Shown here: positions 17,194-25,397 of the stretch, one piece after another
How the letters are laid out: the number at the start of each line of letters is the position of its first letter
How positions within the stretch are numbered: the first letter of the stretch is position 1
Origin: Kordiimonadaceae bacterium UBA4441
GTDB lineage: Bacteria > Pseudomonadota > Alphaproteobacteria > Sphingomonadales > Emcibacteraceae
Direction of reading: 5' to 3'
DNA length: 47,943 nucleotides
NCBI GenBank assembly: GCA_002390425.1
Contig: DGPL01000009.1
Location: forward strand, 1-47,943
Notes under the pieces: model-generated
Databases searched by the model: none
What the model saw: the letters and a program-made list of their open reading frames with translations, nothing else
What the model was told of the DNA's origin: nothing
Program-made: the position numbers and the translations under genes

Positions 17194-17520
17194 CTAAGAC
17201 GTTATCCATAGACAATCTTGATAATCCGTTATCATGTGAAACAATAAACCAACAGCGATGATGCGCATATAGGTGTTTTTTATAAGTAAGAGTGCTAAAT
17301 AAAACCCAATGGCATAATAACTATGCAGTGGATGAAATCCAATGCTGCATCGATCAGGATCAAAAATCGGCGCCGCCAACAAATGATCGAGATCAACCAA
17401 CATGGTCGCCATCATAATAACCCAAGCTTGCCGCCATCTCGGTTTAAAGAAAGCCCAAGCGATTGCACCGGGTGCGATCAAATGCAGGCTATAATGTACA
17501 ATAAATTGTAATTCAGGCAA
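17194..17520 (-). CDS. Small membrane protein, DUF6122-like
   Basis: The protein has 108 residues and three likely membrane segments. Conserved His/Asp residues are at membrane edges: HYSLHLIAPG, MLVDLDHLLAAPIFDPDRC, FHPLHSYY and FHMITDYQDC. This pattern resembles a minimal relative of the YbcI/DUF457 metal-dependent membrane hydrolases, and I recall it as DUF6122. The start must be the TTG at 17520, because an in-frame TGA (the stop of the upstream cation-efflux gene) lies immediately before it; AGGG is about 10 bases upstream. The two genes are thus directly abutting and presumably coupled. Function unknown. Confidence 0.72.
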   Translation of the reverse strand: MPELQFIVHYSLHLIAPGAIAWAFFKPRWRQAWVIMMATMLVDLDHLLAAPIFDPDRCSIGFHPLHSYYAIGFYLALLLIKNTYMRIIAVGLLFHMITDYQDCLWITS

Positions 17521-18429
17521 TCATTCTACCCTATCTTTGGTAATTTCTTCAGGGTCCGCGTGAATGAATATCTCTGCCGTTGGATAAGCTTCCATCAGAC
17601 TGTCTTCAACCTGATCAGAAATAGTATGCGCATCATAAAGGCTAATGCCACGCTCTAAATCTAAATGAAATTGAATAAAAATATTCAGACCTGAAGACCT
17701 TGTGCGCAATTCATGAATATCGATGACACGTTCATGGGATTTGATGATTGAAACAATATTTTTCTTTTCATCATCATCCATTTCTTTATCCATTAACACG
17801 TCGGTACTTGCTTTAAACACTTCCCAAGCACTGTGTAAAAGGTAAAAACAGGCTATCGCGCCAAAGATAGGGTCCGCATAAATCATATTGAAATAACCCC
17901 CTAAAACCAATGCGATCGCCACACCGATATTTAATAGAATATCACCTGTATAATGCATTCCGTCTGCTTCAATGGCGATTGATTTGGTTTTCTTAGCCAC
18001 ATACCGCTGATAAAGAACGAGCAACAGGGTCAAAATAATGGAAGCAATGATAATACCTAAGCCAATTTCTGTTTTTCCAATGATCTGTGGGTTCTTAATT
18101 TTATCAAATACTTCGTAAACTAATAATAGTGATGTTGCCGTAATGATAAATGCTTGCAAAAGACCTGCTATGGCTTCCGCCTTACCATGGCCAAAACGGT
18201 GATCATCATCAGCAGGGGTAATGGAAAACCGTACCGCGATAAATATTATAATCGATGAAAGACTATCCATAAAACTATCAAGTAAAGTACCAAATATGGC
18301 TACAGAACCACTATCAATATAACCCCAAGTTTTAAGACCGATCAGCGTCACCGCAACGCCAACCGAAGCAGTAGTGGCACGTTTTAATAAAACTTCCGAT
18401 TGTTCTTTGGTCATTGAGTTATTATTCAT
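17521..18429 (-). CDS. Cation diffusion facilitator (FieF/ZitB-type Zn2+/Fe2+ exporter)
   Basis: The 302-residue inner-membrane protein has six transmembrane segments plus a C-terminal cytoplasmic metallochaperone-like domain (about residues 215-295). Metal-site residues are visible as LLDSFMDSL in helix 2 (D-x3-D) and GMHYTGDILLN in helix 5 (H-x3-D), the FieF arrangement. DHRFGHGKAEAIAGL is the family's loop signature. The family exports divalent metals in exchange for protons. It is followed without a gap by the DUF6122-like gene and preceded at 17 bases by pdxH on the same strand. Confidence 0.92.
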   Translation of the reverse strand: MNNNSMTKEQSEVLLKRATTASVGVAVTLIGLKTWGYIDSGSVAIFGTLLDSFMDSLSSIIIFIAVRFSITPADDDHRFGHGKAEAIAGLLQAFIITATSLLLVYEVFDKIKNPQIIGKTEIGLGIIIASIILTLLLVLYQRYVAKKTKSIAIEADGMHYTGDILLNIGVAIALVLGGYFNMIYADPIFGAIACFYLLHSAWEVFKASTDVLMDKEMDDDEKKNIVSIIKSHERVIDIHELRTRSSGLNIFIQFHLDLERGISLYDAHTISDQVEDSLMEAYPTAEIFIHADPEEITKDRVE

Positions 18430-18446
18430 AATGGGTCCAAGTCTTA

Positions 18447-19022
18447 TTAGGGGTAAAGAGTTTCTGTATCCCAGTTGCCTTGTTCATTTCGTATGTATAT
18501 ATGACGGTCATGTAATCTAAATTTACGGTCTTGCCAAAATTCCATCCGTCGCGGCTTCATACGGAATCCGGACCAGAATTCTGGTCTCGGCACTTTACCA
18601 AGGCCAAACTTAGTCGTGTATTTTAAAATCCGTGCTTCAAATTCAAATCGTCCTTCCATTGGTTGGCTTTGTTTTGATGCCCATGCACCGATTTGGCTGT
18701 CTTTTGGACGGCTTGCAAAATAAGCGTCCGCTTCTTCGTCAGTCACTTTCGTTACTTCGCCTTCTATGCGGATTTGGCGGGCCAAGCTTTTCCAATGAAA
18801 ACAAAACGCCATATTTGAATTGCCTGCAATTTCTTGGCCTTTGCGACTTCCCAGGTTTGTATAGAAGGTAAAACCATCTGGTCCATGATCTTTTAACAGC
18901 ACCATTCTAACCGATGGGCGTCCTTGACTATCAACTGTTGCAATTGACATGGCTTCGGCCATATCCTCAACTTTTCCGGCTTCTTCAAACCATTCGGCAA
19001 ATCTTTCAAACGGGTCTTGCAT
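18447..19022 (-). CDS. pdxH: Pyridoxamine/pyridoxine 5'-phosphate oxidase
   Basis: This FMN enzyme makes pyridoxal 5'-phosphate from PNP or PMP. The length, 191 residues, is typical of alphaproteobacterial PdxH. Motifs include RPSVRMVLLKDHGPDGFTFY (FMN and substrate binding), SRKGQEI, FHWKSLARQIRIEGEV, FASRPKDSQIGAWAS and the C-terminal PRRMEFWQDRKFRLHDR. It diverges from the lipoprotein/dnaJ-like/fabI/aroC run, an arrangement common in Alphaproteobacteria. PLP is used by the DSD1-family enzyme at the right end of the window, but that link is only general. Confidence 0.95.
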   Translation of the reverse strand: MQDPFERFAEWFEEAGKVEDMAEAMSIATVDSQGRPSVRMVLLKDHGPDGFTFYTNLGSRKGQEIAGNSNMAFCFHWKSLARQIRIEGEVTKVTDEEADAYFASRPKDSQIGAWASKQSQPMEGRFEFEARILKYTTKFGLGKVPRPEFWSGFRMKPRRMEFWQDRKFRLHDRHIYIRNEQGNWDTETLYP

Positions 19023-19111
19023 TTTTTTCTAACCTTGTAATGCTTTATTTAAATATTAACTATATGATAGATAATAGAGAATAAACTTAGTTCAAGATAG
19101 AGGATAAAGAA

Positions 19112-19579
19112 ATGACGAATGTTAAAAATATGTCAAAACTTACATTAATTTTGCTTATCTCATTATCAATTATATCTTGTACCAAAGAAGAAACAGGCAC
19201 ATTACTAGGTGCGATTGGTGGTGCGGTCATCGGCGGTGAAGTCACTGGCGATAATGGCATTGGTGTCATGATGGGCGCATTGGCAGGTGGTTATGCAGGG
19301 CGCAGCATCGGAAGTAAACTTGATGAAGCGGATCAGCAAAAAATGTATAATACAACTCAAGGTGCGCTTGAAACAGGCGTTTCAGGTGAAGCCTCGACAT
19401 GGTATAACCCTGATAACGGCAATAGAGGAACGGTTACCCCACAACCCGCCTATCAAAGCACCGAAGGACAATATTGTCGCGAATATCAGCAAAGCGTTAC
19501 TATTGGTGGTGAACCTGAAACTGCATATGGCACAGCGTGTCGCATGCCAGATGGTACTTGGAAAATTATAAATAGCTAA
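19112..19579 (+). CDS. Glycine-zipper lipoprotein (17-kDa surface antigen family)
   Basis: The 155-residue precursor has a lipoprotein signal peptide with lipobox LSIISC (Cys at about residue 23). The glycine-zipper 2TM segment follows at about residues 29-70 (LLGAIGGAVIGG and GVMMGALAGGYAGRSIGSKLD). The C-terminal domain (about 80-155) ends with CREYQQSVTIGGEPETAYG and CRMPDGTWKI, as in the Rickettsia 17-kDa antigen family. It should be an outer-membrane or periplasmic lipoprotein; the family has structural roles but no defined activity. The ATG at 19112 has GAGG upstream. The gene is divergent from pdxH. Confidence 0.9.
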   Translation: MTNVKNMSKLTLILLISLSIISCTKEETGTLLGAIGGAVIGGEVTGDNGIGVMMGALAGGYAGRSIGSKLDEADQQKMYNTTQGALETGVSGEASTWYNPDNGNRGTVTPQPAYQSTEGQYCREYQQSVTIGGEPETAYGTACRMPDGTWKIINS

Positions 19580-19636
19580 CTATATTAATAGAAGAGTTTA
19601 CAGAAAAATTCATATAAAATGAGTTAAGAATAGAAT

Positions 19637-20599
19637 ATGAAAGATCCGTATAAAGTTCTTGGCGTGTCAAAAGACACAAGCCAAGCCGATTTAAAAAAGA
19701 AATATCGTCAGCTCGCGATGAAACTTCATCCGGATCAAAATCCGGGTGACGACAAAGTTGCTGAACAATTCAAGGAAGTGTCGGCCGCATACACATTACT
19801 AAGCGATGAAAAAATGAAAGCACGATATGACCGCGGCGAAATTAACGCGGACGGCAGTGAAAAAGGGTTTTTCGGCTATCAACGCCAACATGCTGGCGGC
19901 GGTAACCCATTTGGTGGTGGTGGGTTTGGCGGCGGCGGCGGAAATCCATTTGGTTCCGGTTTTGATGCTGAAGATTTATTTTCAAGTATTTTTGGTGGTG
20001 GTGCTGCAAGAGGTGGTGCTGGCGCATCCCGCGCGAGATCAGCCGTTAAAAAAAGCGGTGAGGATAAAACCTATACTATTAACATTGATTTTCTTGACGC
20101 GGTTCTTGGCAGCAAAAAACAAATTAAATTAGAAAATGGTAAAACATTAAATATTAAAACGCCCGAAAATGTCAAAGAAGGACAACAAATCCGACTTAAA
20201 GGACAAGGACGTCCTGGTGTTGGTGGTGGTGCAAACGGTGATGCTTTAATCGAAGTTCACATTAAGAAACATCCATATTTTACCCGTAACAACAATGATA
20301 TTGTTATGGATTTACCAATTACGATAGAAGAAGCAATTATGGGGGGCAAAGTGACCGTACCGACCGTAAACGGGAAAATTTCGCTAAATATACCGAAAAA
20401 CTCCAATTCAGGTAAAACCATGCGCCTAAAAGGCAAAGGCGCGACCGACCCCAAAACGAAGAAGCAAGGCGATCAATTGGTTCGGTTAATGGTCATGATG
20501 CCAAGCGGGAAAAATTCTGAACTTGAAAGATCTGTAAAAAAATGGTCCACTAAATTAAAAGAAACAGAAGCAAAAAACATTCGTGGACATTTGGATTAA
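19637..20599 (+). CDS. DnaJ-class co-chaperone, CbpA-like (no zinc finger)
   Basis: The protein has 320 residues. The J-domain spans residues 1-65 with HPD at 31-33. A glycine/phenylalanine-rich linker follows (about 75-125, including repeated GGG runs), then two C-terminal substrate-binding domains (about 145-300; VKEGQQIRLKGQGRPG and SGKTMRLKGKG). There is no CxxCxGxG zinc-finger region, so this is a class B/CbpA-type Hsp40 rather than DnaJ itself. It stimulates DnaK in protein folding. The stop is immediately followed by the start of the YihY gene, with no intervening base. Confidence 0.92.
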   Translation: MKDPYKVLGVSKDTSQADLKKKYRQLAMKLHPDQNPGDDKVAEQFKEVSAAYTLLSDEKMKARYDRGEINADGSEKGFFGYQRQHAGGGNPFGGGGFGGGGGNPFGSGFDAEDLFSSIFGGGAARGGAGASRARSAVKKSGEDKTYTINIDFLDAVLGSKKQIKLENGKTLNIKTPENVKEGQQIRLKGQGRPGVGGGANGDALIEVHIKKHPYFTRNNNDIVMDLPITIEEAIMGGKVTVPTVNGKISLNIPKNSNSGKTMRLKGKGATDPKTKKQGDQLVRLMVMMPSGKNSELERSVKKWSTKLKETEAKNIRGHLD

Positions 20600-21463
20600 A
20601 TGGAAAAACCCGTCGCTTTCATAAAATTTCTTTTTAAAGCAATCGCCAATTTTAATAAGCATGATGGCATGGTCATGGCCGGACACCTTGCCTTCTTAGG
20701 AATGCTTGCGCTTTTTCCGTTTATTATTTTTCTCGTATCTCTAGCCGGTACATTTGGACAATCTGAATCAGGTATCGAAGCCTTATCATGGCTTTTTGAC
20801 AGTATGCCAACCGATGTTGCATCCGTTCTAAGAGCCCCTATTGAACAAATGGTGACAACAACCAATAAAGGTATCATGACCTTTAGTATTATTGGCGCTA
20901 TTTGGGTGTCATCATCTGCTATTGATGCGGCGAGATTAGCAATAGTTCGTGCCTATTCAACCGTTACTAGACGCCCATACCTTAGACGTCGTGCAGAAGG
21001 TTTGTTATTGGTTATCATGTCCGCAAGCAGTATTATATTAGGCATGACGGCTCTGGTTTTCGGACCAGTTATTTGGAATACTATTATTAAATATAGTCCC
21101 GTTAATGCAGATTGGGCATTTTTGTGGAATTTGGTCAGACTTTCGACGAGCTTTGGACTTATCTTTGGCGCATTATGTCTCGCGTATTTAGTCTTGCGTC
21201 CTCGTAGCCTTAAAGTCGCAGGTCCCGTTGCACCTGGTGCGCTTGGCGCTATAATTCTTTGGATGCTCGTCGCAAACACATTTTCTCTTTATCTCAAGTA
21301 TTTTGGCAACTATGATGTCACCTATGGAAGCCTTGCCGGGGCTATTATCGCACTAGTGTTTTTCTACTTTTTAAGTGTCGGTTTTATATTGGGGGCGGAA
21401 ATAAATGTGGAACTTTATCATAAAAGACTTGTAAAATTAGAAAAAAACAACCCAAGCGATTGA
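20600..21463 (+). CDS. YihY/BrkB-family membrane protein
   Basis: The 287-residue protein has about six membrane spans. The family signatures HLAFLGMLALFPFIIFLVSLAG near the N-terminus, an Ala-rich RR-containing middle region (YLRRRAEGLLLVI) and FGNYDVTYGSLAGAIIALVFFY followed by GAEINVEL are typical of YihY/RBN/BrkB proteins. These were once annotated as ribonuclease BN; that assignment has been withdrawn for the family and no transport or enzymatic role is firm. It is fused head-to-tail with the dnaJ-like gene (start directly after its stop), so they share an mRNA. Confidence 0.9.
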   Translation: MEKPVAFIKFLFKAIANFNKHDGMVMAGHLAFLGMLALFPFIIFLVSLAGTFGQSESGIEALSWLFDSMPTDVASVLRAPIEQMVTTTNKGIMTFSIIGAIWVSSSAIDAARLAIVRAYSTVTRRPYLRRRAEGLLLVIMSASSIILGMTALVFGPVIWNTIIKYSPVNADWAFLWNLVRLSTSFGLIFGALCLAYLVLRPRSLKVAGPVAPGALGAIILWMLVANTFSLYLKYFGNYDVTYGSLAGAIIALVFFYFLSVGFILGAEINVELYHKRLVKLEKNNPSD

Positions 21464-21476
21464 ATTTTATGCAAAA

Positions 21477-21506
21477 TTGTGTAGGATATTTCCCAATTGA
21501 TATAAT
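21477..21506 (+). promoter_or_regulatory. Candidate sigma-70-type promoter of fabI
   Basis: TTGTGT (21477-21482) and TATAAT (21501-21506) are separated by 18 bases, about 50 bases upstream of the fabI start codon. The -10 element is a perfect consensus and the -35 has four of six matches. Genomes this AT-rich give chance matches, so this is only moderately supported. Confidence 0.45.
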
Positions 21507-21556
21507 CAATAATATCATTTAAAAGCATTTGGGATAATCACCCAGAGGAATGAGAA

Positions 21557-22375
21557 ATGGCTGAGAAAAAAGGACTTCTGTCGGGAAAGCGCGGTATCAT
21601 TATGGGGGCCGCCAATAATAGATCTATTGCATGGGGTATCGCTAAAAAGGCCGCCGATGAAGGCGCGGAACTTGCGTTTACTTTCCAAGGCGAAGCACTT
21701 GAAAAACGTGTGCGCCCGCTCGCGGAGAGTGTGGGATCAAATATTGTTCTTCCTTGTGATGTAACGGATAATGATTCTATCGATGCTGTATTTGCTGAAT
21801 TAGAAAAAATCTGGGGTAAACTTGACTTTCTTGTGCATGCTATTGCCTATTCCGATAAACAAGAGCTCACTGGAAGATATGTTGATACTTCGCTTGAAAA
21901 TTTCACCAAAAGCTTGCAAATTTCTTGTTATTCTTTTACCGCTGTAGCTCAGCGTGCTGAAAAATTAATGACCGATGGTGGCAGCATGATAACACTTAGT
22001 TATTATGGCGCAGAAAAAGTAATCCCGCATTATAATGTAATGGGTGTGGCAAAAGCAGCACTTGAAGCCAGCGTCAAATATCTTGCGCGTGATTTAGGTC
22101 CAAAAAATATTCGTGTGAACAGTATTTCTGCTGGCCCTATTAAAACACTTGCCGCTTCTGGAATTGGTGATTTCCGTTATATTTTAAAATGGAACGAACT
22201 TAATTCGCCTATGGGTCGTAACGTCAGTATTGATGAAGTCGGCAATGCAGGTGCATATTTCTTAAGCGATCTATCATCCGGCGTTACTGGTGAAAACCAT
22301 CATGTTGATGCAGGTTATCATGTAATGGGAATGAAACGCGAAGACGCCCCGGATCTCACCCTCAATAAGGATTAG
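21557..22375 (+). CDS. fabI: Enoyl-[acyl-carrier-protein] reductase (NADH)
   Basis: The 272-residue enzyme carries out the last step of each fatty-acid elongation cycle. The NAD-binding start KRGIIMGAANNRSIAWGIAK and the catalytic stretch SYYGAEKVIPHYNVMGVAK (the Tyr-x6-Lys-type active site of FabI) are intact, and SISAGPIKTLAASGI follows. Ser/Phe positions of the substrate-binding loop look normal. The ribosome binding site is GAGG, 8-9 bases upstream. The gene ends in two consecutive amber codons (TAG TAG), showing that TAG is used as an ordinary stop in this genome. aroC follows after 5 bases. Confidence 0.95.
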   Translation: MAEKKGLLSGKRGIIMGAANNRSIAWGIAKKAADEGAELAFTFQGEALEKRVRPLAESVGSNIVLPCDVTDNDSIDAVFAELEKIWGKLDFLVHAIAYSDKQELTGRYVDTSLENFTKSLQISCYSFTAVAQRAEKLMTDGGSMITLSYYGAEKVIPHYNVMGVAKAALEASVKYLARDLGPKNIRVNSISAGPIKTLAASGIGDFRYILKWNELNSPMGRNVSIDEVGNAGAYFLSDLSSGVTGENHHVDAGYHVMGMKREDAPDLTLNKD

Positions 22376-22380
22376 TAGTT

Positions 22381-23451
22381 ATGTCAGACAATTCCTTCGG
22401 TAAATTGTTCCGGGTAACCACCTGGGGCGAGAGTCACGGCCCGTCTATAGGATGCGTCGTCGATGGTGTACCGCCGATGTTACCCATAACCGAAGAAGAT
22501 CTGCAAGTTTATCTCGATCAAAGAAAACCAGGACAAAATCGATTCACCACTCAAAGAAAAGAACCTGATCAAGTGAAAATCATGTCAGGTGTTTTTGAAG
22601 GCGTAACTACTGGTACGCCAATAAGCCTCGTTATTGAAAATAAAGATCAACGGTCAAAAGACTATGGTGACATCAAAGATAAATACCGCCCGGGACATGC
22701 TGATTTCACCTATATTGAGAAATACGGCATACGTGATTACCGTGGCGGCGGACGCTCATCGGCAAGAGAAACCGCAATGCGTGTCGCAGCTGGTGGTGTT
22801 GCAAGGAAGATACTTGGTGAAAATATTAAAATTACCGGTGCAATGGTTCAAATGGGCGAAAAGAAAATCAATCCTGAAAATTGGGACGATGAACTCATCA
22901 GTCAGAATCCATTTTGGTGCCCAGACGCTAAAATGGTGCCCGAGTGGGAAAAATACCTCGATCAAATTCGTAAATCAGGCAGCTCAATTGGTGCTGTCAT
23001 CGAAGTGCGCGCAAGTGGTGTTCCAGCCGGTCTTGGCGCGCCGATTTATGGTAAGCTGGACGGTGATTTAGCCGCCGCAATGATGAGCATTAATGCTGTA
23101 AAAGGCGTTGAAATTGGAGCGGGGTTTGGAAGCGCCGCTTTAACTGGTGAAGAAAACGCCGATCAAATACGTATGAAGGACGATAAACCAAATTTTCAAA
23201 GCAATCACGCAGGCGGAATTCTCGGTGGTATATCATCCGGTCAGGATGTAATCGTCCGTTTTGCCGTGAAACCAACATCATCCATTTTAACGCCGCGTGA
23301 TACCGTTGACCGTCACGGAAAAGAAACCGAAATTTTAACCAAAGGGCGCCATGATCCTTGTGTTGGTATACGTGCCGTTCCCATCGGTGAAGCAATGATG
23401 GCATGCGTGCTTGCGGATCACTTAATGCGCCATAAAGCGCAATGCGAATAA
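22381..23451 (+). CDS. aroC: Chorismate synthase
   Basis: The enzyme converts 5-enolpyruvylshikimate 3-phosphate to chorismate using reduced FMN. Its 356 residues are standard. Signatures seen: LFRVTTWGESHGPSIGCVVD at the N-terminus, YRGGGRSSARETAMRVAAGG, and the C-terminal RHDPCVGIRAVPIGEAM. It lies 5 bases downstream of fabI, an order conserved in many Alphaproteobacteria, and 3 bases upstream of the TauD-like gene, so that gene may be transcribed from the same promoter. Confidence 0.96.
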   Translation: MSDNSFGKLFRVTTWGESHGPSIGCVVDGVPPMLPITEEDLQVYLDQRKPGQNRFTTQRKEPDQVKIMSGVFEGVTTGTPISLVIENKDQRSKDYGDIKDKYRPGHADFTYIEKYGIRDYRGGGRSSARETAMRVAAGGVARKILGENIKITGAMVQMGEKKINPENWDDELISQNPFWCPDAKMVPEWEKYLDQIRKSGSSIGAVIEVRASGVPAGLGAPIYGKLDGDLAAAMMSINAVKGVEIGAGFGSAALTGEENADQIRMKDDKPNFQSNHAGGILGGISSGQDVIVRFAVKPTSSILTPRDTVDRHGKETEILTKGRHDPCVGIRAVPIGEAMMACVLADHLMRHKAQCE

Positions 23452-23454
23452 AAG

Positions 23455-24504
23455 ATGACTTCATTCCCACCAGAGCAAATCTGCGGACCTTCTGCCTGGG
23501 TGGGAATGAATATGGAAAAAGAACCAGACCTTTGGTTAAAAACATTTTCACTTGATGAAATTAATGAACTTGAAAAAGCCGCAGATGATTTTTTATCATC
23601 ATCACTTTCTATAGGTGACTTATCAATTGAAAATTTTCCTCTGCCAAAACTTTCAAAACGGTTTAATGCGTTAAAAGAAACATTAATCCATGGCCACGGT
23701 TTTGAAGTTATTCGCGGACTTCCCGTAACAAACTATTCTCAAGAAAAAGCGGCCACTATTTTTTGCGGTATTGGCGTTTATTTAGGGTCAGCAAGATCAC
23801 AGAATGCGGCCGGTCATATCCTTGGCCATGTCAGGAATATTGGTGCAGATGCCAATGATGTTAATACCCGTATTTATCAAACAGCAGAACGACAAACTTT
23901 TCATACGGATTCCGCAGACATCGTGGGTTTAATGTGCTTAAAAACCGCAAAAAAGGGGGGCGGTTCATTACTCGTCAGCACGGAAACCATCTATAATGAA
24001 ATGAATAAAAGAAGGCCCGATCTTCTTAAGCTCCTTTTTGAACCAATCACCACAGACCGCCGCGGCGAAATTCCGCAAGGAGAAAAACCCTATTTCGAAA
24101 TTCCCATTCTCAATTGGTATGACGGTAAATTAACAGGCATGTATCAACGCCAATATATTGAAAGTGCCCAGCGTTTTCCTGAAGCAAAACGCCTTACAAA
24201 AATGCATATTGAAGCCATGAATTTATTTGATCAGTTGGCCAATGACCCTAAATTACATTTACAGATGGAATTAAAACCGGGTGACCTTCAATTCGTTTAT
24301 AATCACTCACAACTTCATGACCGTGAGGGGTTCGAAGATCACCCAGAACTTGAAAACAGACGTTATCTTTATCGACTATGGATATCACCAAAAGGCGACC
24401 GGGAATTGCCGGAATGTTTTAAAGAACGTTTTGGCTCCATAGAAATAGGAAACCGTGGTGGTATTATTACCGAAAATACAAAGCTCACTTTTGAATTGGG
24501 CTAA
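23455..24504 (+). CDS. TauD/TfdA-family Fe(II)/2-oxoglutarate dioxygenase-like protein
   Basis: The protein has 349 residues. The iron ligands of the double-stranded beta-helix fold are visible: FHTDSADIVGL supplies H-x-D and NHSQLHDREGF supplies the distal His, with RRYLYRLWIS containing the Arg that would bind the 2-oxoglutarate carboxylate. The N-terminal GPSAWVGMNMEKEPDLW matches related enzymes and supports the first ATG (23455). The family hydroxylates small organic substrates such as taurine, 2,4-D or carnitine precursors; the substrate here is unknown. Downstream are an orphan TamB tail on the other strand, and ureidoglycolate-lyase-like and dihydropyrimidinase genes, so a role in nitrogen-heterocycle or ureide catabolism is a reasonable guess. 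Confidence 0.85.
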   Translation: MTSFPPEQICGPSAWVGMNMEKEPDLWLKTFSLDEINELEKAADDFLSSSLSIGDLSIENFPLPKLSKRFNALKETLIHGHGFEVIRGLPVTNYSQEKAATIFCGIGVYLGSARSQNAAGHILGHVRNIGADANDVNTRIYQTAERQTFHTDSADIVGLMCLKTAKKGGGSLLVSTETIYNEMNKRRPDLLKLLFEPITTDRRGEIPQGEKPYFEIPILNWYDGKLTGMYQRQYIESAQRFPEAKRLTKMHIEAMNLFDQLANDPKLHLQMELKPGDLQFVYNHSQLHDREGFEDHPELENRRYLYRLWISPKGDRELPECFKERFGSIEIGNRGGIITENTKLTFELG

Positions 24505-24518
24505 GTTTAAGCAATCAC

Positions 24519-24812
24519 CTAATAATCCCAAAACCATCTTACCGATAAATTATTATCATTATCCATCGTTCTTCTGGTCACAAGGGAAAGATTACGTGTT
24601 AAGTCAATTTCCACACTAGTCGCTGTTTCACCCGTTGCTAGTGCTGTGGAAACCTCAACATAAACATTGTTGGTTAAATATTTTCCGCCCGTGATAGTCG
24701 TACCATATTCACGGCCATTATCATTATCAATCAATATATCAGAATTGTGGAATTTATGAGATGGGAATAGAAATCTATCAACAACCAAATTAGGCGCTTG
24801 CATCATGATTGC
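24519..24812 (-). pseudogene. Orphan C-terminal fragment of TamB (translocation and assembly module)
   Basis: The minus strand encodes about 97 residues that look like the extreme C-terminus of TamB/DUF1449-DUF490 proteins: GGKYLTNNVYVEVSTALATG, VEIDLTRNLSLVTRR and the terminal VRWFWDY. Intact TamB proteins are over 1000 residues long and act with TamA in outer-membrane protein assembly. Here the frame is closed by TAA at 24815-24813, immediately before the similarity begins, and the DNA beyond encodes an unrelated gene on the other strand. This is therefore a stranded remnant or a small leftover after rearrangement. It could be translated as a 95-residue protein from the ATG at 24806, but without a signal peptide it would not reach the envelope. 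Confidence 0.65.
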
Positions 24813-24871
24813 TTAGTCGCTTACTATCAACACATAACTTAATGAATGATTTAAACTTTAAAGGGTCTTTT

Positions 24872-25375
24872 GTGAAATCTATTACCACGTCGAAAATAAC
24901 ACAGAATAGTTTTTCTGAATTTGGTAATATTATTGATACGTCAAACCCCACGGGCGAAGGGTTTTCAGTAAACGAAGGACGCGGAAAACGTTTTAATTAC
25001 CCTAATATTTTTGATCATAAGAATGGTATGAATGATCCGGAGATTTCAATCTATCAAATTAAACCAAGCACATTACCCGTTGAAATCGCGATACTCGAAC
25101 AACATCCGGATACAAGTCAACTTTTCTTGCCAATCACAGGTGGCGATTATTTGGTTGTTGTTGCACCAACAAATTCTGATGGATTACCTGACATTTCAAA
25201 TATAAAGGCCTTTATAGCACCGCCTGATATTGGCATATCATATCATCAAGGGATCTGGCATTTACCGATGATGTCTCTTGAAAAGGCTGGCTCTTTTGCC
25301 ATGCTGATGTGGGAAAGCGGCACAAACAATGATTGCATTATTCATCATTTAGTTGAAAAAATAACAATATTATAA
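24872..25375 (+). CDS. Ureidoglycolate lyase-like (AllA family) protein
   Basis: With the GTG at 24872 (AAAGGG six bases upstream) the product has 167 residues and begins MKSITTSKITQNSFSEFGN, aligning with the usual AllA start ('..i....lt.e.FapfG.vi'). An ATG at 24842 would add ten residues but has no ribosome binding site. Conserved features are EQHPDTSQLFLPITGGDYLVVV (metal/ligand-binding cupin strand), FIAPPDIGISYHQGIWHLPM and a Trp-rich end. The known activity is cleavage of ureidoglycolate to glyoxylate and urea in allantoin degradation. It is followed 22 bases later by a dihydropyrimidinase gene. Related proteins act on other ureido compounds, so the exact substrate is uncertain. Confidence 0.82.
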   Translation: MKSITTSKITQNSFSEFGNIIDTSNPTGEGFSVNEGRGKRFNYPNIFDHKNGMNDPEISIYQIKPSTLPVEIAILEQHPDTSQLFLPITGGDYLVVVAPTNSDGLPDISNIKAFIAPPDIGISYHQGIWHLPMMSLEKAGSFAMLMWESGTNNDCIIHHLVEKITIL

Positions 25376-25397
25376 ATTGACCAGTGGGAGGAATAAC

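Noticed and set aside
19905..20030. Glycine-rich repeats in the DnaJ-like gene as a tandem DNA repeat
   Set aside because: The repeats of GGT/GGC codons are the expected G/F-rich linker of the chaperone and vary in length and codon.
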